Origin: Actinomycetes bacterium
Lineage (GTDB): Bacteria; Actinomycetota; Actinomycetes; S36-B12; GCA-2699445
Assembly: GCA_022600255.1 (NCBI GenBank)
Contig: JAHZKU010000195.1
Location: 1-17,575, forward strand
DNA: 17,575 nucleotides
Direction: 5' to 3'
Position 1 is the first letter of the stretch, and the number at the start of each line of letters is the position of its first letter. This document shows, piece by piece, positions 12,254-17,575 of the stretch. Under the pieces are notes generated by a model, which searched no databases, was not told the DNA's origin, and saw nothing but the letters and a program-made list of their open reading frames with translations. The translations under genes were made by a program, and so were the position numbers.

Positions 12254-14755
12254 CTAGTGGAGAGCATCATCGGCATTGGCGACCCATTCGTCTAGTAGTT
12301 CCTGACTAGCGTCTGGCGATGACGATTCCGCCCAAAGCCGCGTCGTTGGCTCAGCGGCATCCGGTTGCACAAACACCCAGGATTCGGCCGTCGGGTACAC
12401 CATCAACCCCCCTTTGGTCACCTCGCTGTGCTCGGCCGCCTGCGCGACCTCTGTCAACACCCGCATCAGGGACGCCTTGCGCCCCCACGGTGTCACAATT
12501 TCGGTGTGTGCCACGAAAGGCTGCGGGATGCGTTCATCAATCTGCGAGACAGCCAAGCCAGCGCGGGCGATCAGGCCCAATACTCGCACCAGAGCGGCAA
12601 AGGGATCGGCGTACGTCCCCATCGTCGGAACGATGAAGCCGCCTTCCCCGTCTGCCCCCAAAATCGTCGGCCAGTCAGCCACGGCCGCCGCCAAACCGGC
12701 CTGATTAGGGGTGGCGCGGACTATTGTCGCTCCGTGAAAAGCCGCCACTTTCTCCGCCAACCGACTGCTGTTCAACGGCAGTGCAATCCGACCGCCCTGA
12801 TGTTCGGCCGCCACTAGATCGGCGACGATGAGCGCGGTCCTGTCGTCGGCCAAGACATGCCCGATTTCGTTTACGATGGACAGTCGCTGCCCCGACGGAT
12901 CGATCCGAACGCCGAAGTCAGCCCGACTGACGGCCACTAGGCGCGCCAACTCGTCCATGTCTTCGGCGTGACGCAGGCCCACATCTGTCGGTTGCGATTC
13001 ATCGATCCGGGAGTTCACGGTCAGCACATCCACGTTCAATCGCCCCAACAGGGTGGGCAGGAGCAGGGCCGCGGCACCTCCCGCCGTGTCCACCACCAGT
13101 CTCAACTCAGCCTCGGCCACCCCGGTGGTGTCGATCCTAGACAAGAGGTGGTTTGCGTAGTCCTCCGCAACCCGGTGCGGCACGACGATGTCGCCGATCT
13201 CGCTTGCGCGCGGGCGACGGAACTCGGAGCGGCTCACCGCTTTTTCCATCCTGCGCCGCGCTCCGGGGCTCAAACTGGCACCGTGTCTGTTCAAGACCAT
13301 GATGTCGATACTGTCTTGATCCCCAGGTTTGGTGATCAGTGCCAAGCCGCCTGCAGCGTAGTTGGCCGTATCCGCCCTGATGATGGGCACGGCCGCAATC
13401 CGCAGATCCCGGACGTTCATCCCACCGGCGGTCAGGGCACCAATGGCAACGCGGTTAAACGCGCGTGCAGCCTTCGAGTGGTCCCGACCCACGGTGACGG
13501 TGGCGCCCTTAGGAAGGATCGCAGCCAAGGCCGACGCCAGGCTAACCACTAGGTCCGGAGTAATTTCAATGTTGATCAGCCCGGAGATTCCTTGCTGGCT
13601 GAACAGGTGCTTGTCGGCTCGAGACTCCGCGACGATTGCGTCCCGCACCACAGCGCCTGCATCGACGGCCTTGCCGGGGTACACCAAGACCTCCCCGCTC
13701 AGGTGAGCTTCTTCGCCGACTTGAGCGGCCTCCCCCAATACCGCGCCCTCATCAATGCGCGAGCCTCGCAGGACCTGGGCGTCTGGGCCCACGATCGCGC
13801 CAGCGACTTGTCCTCCAGCGTCGACCCAACTATTGTCCATGAAGATAGCGTTATCCACCCGCGCCATCCGCCGCACCGCCACGTTGGTCCCAAGGACCGC
13901 GTCCGGCCCAACCCGACAGCCCGAATCCAACTGGCTGAACGGGCCGATGAAAGCTGGGGGATAAACCTTCGCACCAGACTGGATGTCCGCGCCGTCGGCG
14001 ACCCAGACCCCTGGTTCCACCTCAAACCCATCAGGGCGAGCGCCCACCACCCGATCCAGCACATCGTGCTGGACGCGTAGGTAGGCCGCCAGTGAGCCGA
14101 CATCCTCCCAATAGCCACTGCCCACCACACCTGCGACTTGGTGACCTGAGTCAATCAGTCGGGGAATCACATCGGCTGCCCAGTCCTGCGGTTGGTCAGC
14201 CGGTACCGAAGCCAAGATGCTGGGGTCAACGCAGTAGATCCCGGTGTTAATCGTGTCTGAGACGATCTCCCCCCACCCAGGCTTCTCGATCAGTTGCACC
14301 ACATGCGATGCCTCGTTCAGGACCGCAACTCCAAACTCACGCGGATCAGCCCGTTGCATCAGCAGCATGCTGACCGGAGCCTCACTTTGTTCATGCGCCG
14401 CAACAAACCCGGCTAGGTCAAGTTCGCACAGGGCATCGGCGGAAATCACCAGAATGGGACCGTCACGCAGGAGCTCCTCGGCCAGTTTGACGCCCCCGGC
14501 GGTTCCCAGGGGCTCGGACTCCGTAACGTATTGCAGCCGAACCCCGTAGTCCGAACCGTCTTGGAATGTGTCGCGAATCTGACCAGCGAGGTACTGCACG
14601 GTGACCACGATGTCGGTGATGCCGTTGCGGGCGAGCAGGTCAATGGTGTGGGCCATGAGCGGTCGGTCGACCACGGGCAGGAGTGGCTTGGGAATGCCAT
14701 TGGTCAGGGGGCGCATCCTACGGCCCTCGCCCCCGGCCATCATGACGGCCTTCAT
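12254..14755 (-). CDS. Sugar nucleotidyltransferase fused to a degenerate phosphomannomutase domain
   Basis: The 833-aa product has three parts. A nucleotidyltransferase domain (1–235) carries GGEGRRMRPLT (8–18), PKPLLPV (22–28), D107 in ISADALCELD, EKPG (157–160) and GYWEDVG (214–220). A left-handed beta-helix of hexapeptides follows (about 245–375). The C-terminal half (about 385–830) has the phosphoglucomutase/phosphomannomutase fold. Such proteins in actinobacteria are usually annotated as mannose-1-phosphate guanylyltransferases; the sugar and nucleotide are not proven. The mutase half lacks the phosphoserine loop TASHNP: the aligned stretch reads ITKPGDQDS (474–482), so mutase activity is doubtful and a structural or regulatory role more likely. 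The ATG lies three bases after the stop of the phosphatidyltransferase, suggesting one translation unit. Confidence 0.88.
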   Translation of the reverse strand: MKAVMMAGGEGRRMRPLTNGIPKPLLPVVDRPLMAHTIDLLARNGITDIVVTVQYLAGQIRDTFQDGSDYGVRLQYVTESEPLGTAGGVKLAEELLRDGPILVISADALCELDLAGFVAAHEQSEAPVSMLLMQRADPREFGVAVLNEASHVVQLIEKPGWGEIVSDTINTGIYCVDPSILASVPADQPQDWAADVIPRLIDSGHQVAGVVGSGYWEDVGSLAAYLRVQHDVLDRVVGARPDGFEVEPGVWVADGADIQSGAKVYPPAFIGPFSQLDSGCRVGPDAVLGTNVAVRRMARVDNAIFMDNSWVDAGGQVAGAIVGPDAQVLRGSRIDEGAVLGEAAQVGEEAHLSGEVLVYPGKAVDAGAVVRDAIVAESRADKHLFSQQGISGLINIEITPDLVVSLASALAAILPKGATVTVGRDHSKAARAFNRVAIGALTAGGMNVRDLRIAAVPIIRADTANYAAGGLALITKPGDQDSIDIMVLNRHGASLSPGARRRMEKAVSRSEFRRPRASEIGDIVVPHRVAEDYANHLLSRIDTTGVAEAELRLVVDTAGGAAALLLPTLLGRLNVDVLTVNSRIDESQPTDVGLRHAEDMDELARLVAVSRADFGVRIDPSGQRLSIVNEIGHVLADDRTALIVADLVAAEHQGGRIALPLNSSRLAEKVAAFHGATIVRATPNQAGLAAAVADWPTILGADGEGGFIVPTMGTYADPFAALVRVLGLIARAGLAVSQIDERIPQPFVAHTEIVTPWGRKASLMRVLTEVAQAAEHSEVTKGGLMVYPTAESWVFVQPDAAEPTTRLWAESSSPDASQELLDEWVANADDALH

Positions 14756-14758
14756 CGA

Positions 14759-15352
14759 CTAGCCGAGGACCGGATTGTCTCGAATCACCCGACGAGCCTG
14801 CTCGATGTAGAGCAGCGCCGAGTACCAATAGAGGCCAGTCCCCCACAATGCGAAGGCCCAACCAAAGACGCGCGCCGTATCTGCGAACCAACCGGTGCCA
14901 TCACCGAGCAGTAGGAGTGGAAACGCATATAGCAGCGCGAAGGTCGCGGCCTTCCCCAGGAAGTGCACTGGCAAGCCCACCAACCCGCGCTTCTTCAGTG
15001 GGGGCAGGATGGCCAGCAGCACCAACTCCCGGGCCAGCAGCAAGAGCACGAGCCACCACGGAATGATGTCGCGTAGCGCCAGACCGATCAGGGCCGCAGC
15101 GATATAAAGTCGGTCGGCCAAGGGATCCAAGAGTTGCCCGAGTCGGGTGATCTTGCCAGTCGCACGAGCGATCTTTCCATCCGCCCAGTCCGAAACTCCC
15201 GCCAGTACCAGCACCACGAAGGCCCAGCCATCGGCTTGGGGGCCCAAGATGAGCCAGAGGAAGAGGGGGACTCCGAGCAATCGAGCGAAACTGATGATGT
15301 TCGGCAGCGTCCAAATCTCGTTGGATTGAACGCTAGTCTCTTGAACTTTCAC
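14759..15352 (-). CDS. CDP-alcohol phosphatidyltransferase
   Basis: The 197-aa membrane protein contains the complete family motif D(x)2DG(x)2AR(x)8G(x)3D(x)3D at D55, D58-G59, A62-R63, G72, D76 and D80. These are the metal- and CDP-binding residues. About six hydrophobic helices are visible. It transfers a phosphatidyl group from CDP-diacylglycerol to an alcohol; glycerol-3-phosphate, phosphatidylglycerol and inositol phosphate are all possible acceptors. In M. tuberculosis a related gene (pgsA2, Rv1822) lies close to gcvH, so a PgsA2-like assignment is attractive but unproven. Its GTG overlaps the stop of the upstream membrane-protein gene (GTGA), and the nucleotidyltransferase fusion follows after three bases. 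Confidence 0.9.
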   Translation of the reverse strand: MKVQETSVQSNEIWTLPNIISFARLLGVPLFLWLILGPQADGWAFVVLVLAGVSDWADGKIARATGKITRLGQLLDPLADRLYIAAALIGLALRDIIPWWLVLLLLARELVLLAILPPLKKRGLVGLPVHFLGKAATFALLYAFPLLLLGDGTGWFADTARVFGWAFALWGTGLYWYSALLYIEQARRVIRDNPVLG

Positions 15353-16185
15353 GCCTTGTCCTCATCCCGGTACCAGCCCTGCAGTGGAGGCCCTGCGCCG
15401 GGCTCAGCGTCCGACTCCAACTTAGAGTCCGGCGCCGCCTCAGAGTTCGGCGGTGGTGCTGCATCGGAAGCCGGGACTGATTCCGCAGGTTGGGAAGCAG
15501 CAGTGGTGGCCGGAACCGGTGGGGGACTCGATCCTGGCATGGCTGCTGTGGTCGGGCGATCTCGGCGACGGGCTTGCCTGCGGCGCAGGGCTAGCCAGAT
15601 GCCCAAGGCGATGAGGATGACCCCCAAGACGATGGCGGCTAAGGACAAGGGAAACACGGTGTCGGACTTATATCCGATGGCCAACTGAGCTGTCACGCCG
15701 GAATCGCCAGCGGCATTCATGACCACAAAAGTGGTCGCGCCCCTACTGGCGGGCGTGAAGCGCATCTCCGGCGAGGTACCGGTAGATCGACGAATCCAGA
15801 TGTCCTGCCGTGTTGGATCTTTCGGCTTTTCCGCGCCGGGCACCGAGAGCGTTTCCCAGTTACCTTCGTTGTCCCGGACAACATCGTATGGAACCCCTAG
15901 CAGATATTCATCCAGCTGATTCGTTGCGGCCAAACCAATGAACAGCGACTTCTGATTTTGCGAACTTGCACCGATGGTGGTGTCCCCCAGGGCATCGCTA
16001 AATGGCAATCCAGTTTCCACGCTCACCACGTCGGTGACTAACGCGTACGCATCTGCGTCTGACTCCAGTGTGGGACTCTCCAACGCCAGCGTGCCGGCCG
16101 TCCCGAAGGTTTGCACGCCTAGCGAACCAAGGATCAGGAGCGCGATGCCGAGCAGGACCGCCAGAATTGCACTCACCAGTTTCAT
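15349..16185 (-). CDS. Two-TM membrane protein with extracellular domain, function unknown
   Basis: The 278-aa product begins with a signal-anchor or signal peptide (about 3–25). A soluble extracytoplasmic domain (about 30–175) follows, with stretches KSLFIGLAATNQLDEYLLGV and TTFVVMNAAGDSGV, then a second span (about 177–200), an Arg-rich stop (RRRQARRR) and a Pro/Ala/Ser-rich acidic tail of about 70 residues facing the cytoplasm. I recall similar uncharacterised proteins in other actinobacteria but no function. I set the start at the ATG at 16185, which has GGAG seven bases upstream; the open frame extends to 16332 but would then overlap the divergent gene and lose the N-terminal hydrophobic segment from its proper place. 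It is first in the operon with the phosphatidyltransferase. Confidence 0.82.
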   Translation of the reverse strand: MKLVSAILAVLLGIALLILGSLGVQTFGTAGTLALESPTLESDADAYALVTDVVSVETGLPFSDALGDTTIGASSQNQKSLFIGLAATNQLDEYLLGVPYDVVRDNEGNWETLSVPGAEKPKDPTRQDIWIRRSTGTSPEMRFTPASRGATTFVVMNAAGDSGVTAQLAIGYKSDTVFPLSLAAIVLGVILIALGIWLALRRRQARRRDRPTTAAMPGSSPPPVPATTAASQPAESVPASDAAPPPNSEAAPDSKLESDAEPGAGPPLQGWYRDEDKA

Positions 16186-16317
16186 GCACTCACTCCGCTC
16201 AGAATCGATCAAATAGAGCTTACTCCCAAAACTCGGTGCGAATTGGGGGCACCGCGCGGGAAGCCGGGATCGGGCGGTGAACCTGTCAGATCGACCGCAA
16301 ATCGGGACAGAACCGGC

Positions 16318-16323
16318 TAGCGT
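16318..16323 (+). promoter_or_regulatory. -10 element TAGCGT, leaderless-type
   Basis: TAGCGT lies seven bases before the ATG at 16331. The GAGG in the spacer is only two bases from the ATG, too near for normal ribosome binding. The same hexamer serves as the -10 of the better promoter at 9704–9732. No good -35 is seen. This supports starting the ABC-like gene at 16331 and not at the upstream GTG. Confidence 0.45.
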
Positions 16324-16330
16324 CGAGGCC

Positions 16331-16969
16331 ATGGATCAAAGCCTGTTGCTACCACCGGGATCCATCCAACCGCTGACTCCGTTGCCCACGGGCGTTGCTG
16401 CGCAAGGCGTGGGCCTGCGTCGCGGATCGGGTTGGGTGCTCCGACAAGTCACTGCCAACTTCCCACTCGGCGCTGTTGTGGCCATTTCTGGCCCGGTTGG
16501 GTCTGGGCACACTCGCGCGATCTTGGGGTTGTGCGGTCGATTTGCCTTGGACGAGGGCACTGTTCAAGTCGCGGGCGAGGGAGCGACCATTGGCTGGTTT
16601 GCCGAACTGGACATGTTGGATGAGGAACTCACGGTTATGGAGACCACACAAGAATGTGTGAGCGCCTTGCAGGGTGATCCCGAACTGATCCCCGCCATGC
16701 TGGCTTGGGCAGAACTGTCCCGGCGTACCGACACGGCCGTCAAGGACCTCTTGGCGGAGGAAAGAGTGATGCTCGGGCTGACTTGGGCGGCCCTGAGTGA
16801 AGCACCAGTGATCGGTATCGAAGCCTCGACGGTCGTGCACACCCATTCCCCCGTGTGGCGAGCGGCCCGCAGCCTAGCCGGGCAGGGTCGACTGGTCTTC
16901 GTCGGTACCGCGCTCAGTGTTGTTCCGGCTGAAATCACCCTGACGATTCCATGGGAGCTGCCAGCATGA
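16331..16969 (+). CDS. ABC-transporter-like ATPase with degenerate nucleotide site
   Basis: The 212-aa product has the layout of an ABC nucleotide-binding domain, with an early beta-rich segment, a P-loop region, a LDEELTVMET-like Q-loop region and an ATP-site core. The catalytic motifs are altered. Walker A reads GPVGSGHT (54–61), with His60 where Lys is expected. The LSGGQ signature is replaced by about LLAEE (140–144). The Walker B region reads VIGIEAS (160–166), with Glu for the Asp and Ala for the catalytic Glu. ATP hydrolysis is therefore unlikely. It overlaps the next gene (ATGA), a YhgE/Pip protein. From memory, actinobacterial YhgE genes are often paired with such ABC-like proteins, sometimes with Arg in the P-loop. 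The upstream in-frame GTG at 16277 is a less likely start. Confidence 0.78.
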   Translation: MDQSLLLPPGSIQPLTPLPTGVAAQGVGLRRGSGWVLRQVTANFPLGAVVAISGPVGSGHTRAILGLCGRFALDEGTVQVAGEGATIGWFAELDMLDEELTVMETTQECVSALQGDPELIPAMLAWAELSRRTDTAVKDLLAEERVMLGLTWAALSEAPVIGIEASTVVHTHSPVWRAARSLAGQGRLVFVGTALSVVPAEITLTIPWELPA

Positions 16970-17575
16970 AGACGTCATTTCGCAACGCTTTGGTGCGCTG
17001 GAATCGATCATGGGTGCTACGGCTCGCTATCGGGGGTGTCCTGCTTGTGCCGCTGATCTACGGCGGCTTGTTGATTTGGGCATTCTGGAACCCGGTAGGC
17101 AACGTGCAGAATCTGCCAGTGGCGATCGTGAACGAAGACGTCCCCGTGCAGGTCGAGGGGCGCACCCTGGCCGCCGGGTCAGAAATCACCAACACCGTGG
17201 TTTCCCAACAGCAGTTGAAGTGGACCCAGACCGATGCCTCGGACGCCGACGCTGGTTTGAATTCGGGACGCTTCTACCTAGTCATGAAGATTCCCAGCAA
17301 TTTCTCCGCCCAGCTCGCCTCGTTAGACACCGCTACTCCGACCCAAGCGAACATCGAGGTGGTCACCAACGACGCTACCAACTACTTGGTTGACGAAATT
17401 GCGTCGGACACACTGGAGGCCATTCAAGGCCAGACCATTCAAGGCCTGCAGTTGGAGTTCCTAGACGTGGTGTACTCCGCTATTGGGTCTTTGGAGAAAG
17501 AAGGCGAAGAGGTTGTTGACGGCGGCGCCGCGATTGCGAAGGGTGCCGACGAGGCAGCAGCCGGTGCAACGAAGA
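16966..17575 (+). CDS. YhgE/Pip-domain membrane protein (N-terminal part)
   Basis: The gene runs off the right edge, and 203 residues are visible. A positively charged start (MKTSFRNALVRWNRSW) leads into one membrane span (about 18–40, VLLVPLIYGGLLIWAFWNPV). Then comes the typical extracytoplasmic segment NLPVAIVNEDVPV…GRTLAAGSE (49–73) and GRFYLVMKIPSNFSAQLASL (101–120). After residue 175 an Ala/Gly/Glu-rich helical region begins. Family members usually have further membrane spans at the far end; Lactococcus Pip is a phage receptor and others are linked to ESX/type VII-like or drug-export systems, so the function is open. Its ATG overlaps the ABC-like stop, so both are probably made as a pair. 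Confidence 0.85.
   Translation, partial: MKTSFRNALVRWNRSWVLRLAIGGVLLVPLIYGGLLIWAFWNPVGNVQNLPVAIVNEDVPVQVEGRTLAAGSEITNTVVSQQQLKWTQTDASDADAGLNSGRFYLVMKIPSNFSAQLASLDTATPTQANIEVVTNDATNYLVDEIASDTLEAIQGQTIQGLQLEFLDVVYSAIGSLEKEGEEVVDGGAAIAKGADEAAAGATK

Noticed and set aside
16186..16332. N-terminal extension of the membrane-protein gene to 16332, and of the ABC-like gene to the GTG at 16277.
   Set aside because: Together they would overlap head to head. The inner starts have a ribosome-binding site (16185) or leaderless -10 spacing (16331), and the extensions show no domain or signal peptide.
17010..17393. A 127-codon plus-strand frame near the right edge.
   Set aside because: It lies wholly inside the yhgE coding frame, which is open to the window end and has clear family similarity.

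Overview
The window looks like a chromosomal segment of an actinobacterium, probably class Actinomycetes. The best evidence is the gene block gcvH – FHA protein (GarA/OdhI type) – MerR (FtsR/Rv1828 type) – bifunctional nuclease (DUF151) – MerR (Rv1830 type) – gcvP. This reproduces the order known around Rv1826–Rv1832 of Mycobacterium tuberculosis. Moderately GC-rich codon use, TAG/TGA stops, frequent GTG starts and several apparently leaderless genes fit the same group. I see no rRNA, tRNA, CRISPR array, insertion sequence or phage gene.

Layout. 1–1750: a 4-hydroxybutyryl-CoA dehydratase (AbfD) gene on the minus strand, with about 190 bases of gene-free sequence at the window edge. 1875–3440: a divergent pair, a minus-strand pentad-repeat protein and a plus-strand secreted protein with a CBM2-like module; the gap between them carries strong RNA hairpins. 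3467–4510: a divergent pair, a DUF4442/PaaI-type hotdog thioesterase and a HAD-superfamily phosphatase, each with a leaderless-type promoter. 4537–16185: eleven larger genes and one candidate small ORF, all on the minus strand. In transcription order they are a two-TM membrane protein, a CDP-alcohol phosphatidyltransferase, a nucleotidyltransferase/phosphomannomutase-like fusion, gcvH, (small ORF), garA, ftsR, bifunctional nuclease, MerR, gcvP and a CPA1 Na+/H+ antiporter. 16331–17575: on the plus strand, a degenerate ABC-type ATPase overlapping the start of a YhgE/Pip membrane protein that runs off the window.

How the genes work together. GcvH (lipoyl carrier) and GcvP (decarboxylase) are two of the four glycine-cleavage proteins; GcvT and the dihydrolipoyl dehydrogenase are not here. 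Between them sit a GarA-like switch (in relatives, a regulator of 2-oxoglutarate and glutamate metabolism) and two MerR-type regulators. Upstream, the membrane protein, phosphatidyltransferase and sugar-nucleotide enzyme overlap or nearly touch and probably form one envelope-lipid/glycan transcription unit. Internal promoters of the form TTGAC(C/G)–17 bp–TAGnnT stand before garA and before the second merR, so the long array is divided into sub-operons.

The points most worth a second look are: a missing residue between two Fe–S ligands of AbfD; a candidate 29-aa hydrophobic ORF whose stop overlaps the garA start; a zinc ribbon fused to GarA; a palindromic CCTAA/TTAGG cluster beside the garA promoter; the nucleotide-site-deficient ABC-like partner of YhgE; the pentad-repeat protein; and a terminator-like hairpin in the leader of the CBM2 gene. 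No clearly new multi-gene system can be demonstrated from this sequence alone.
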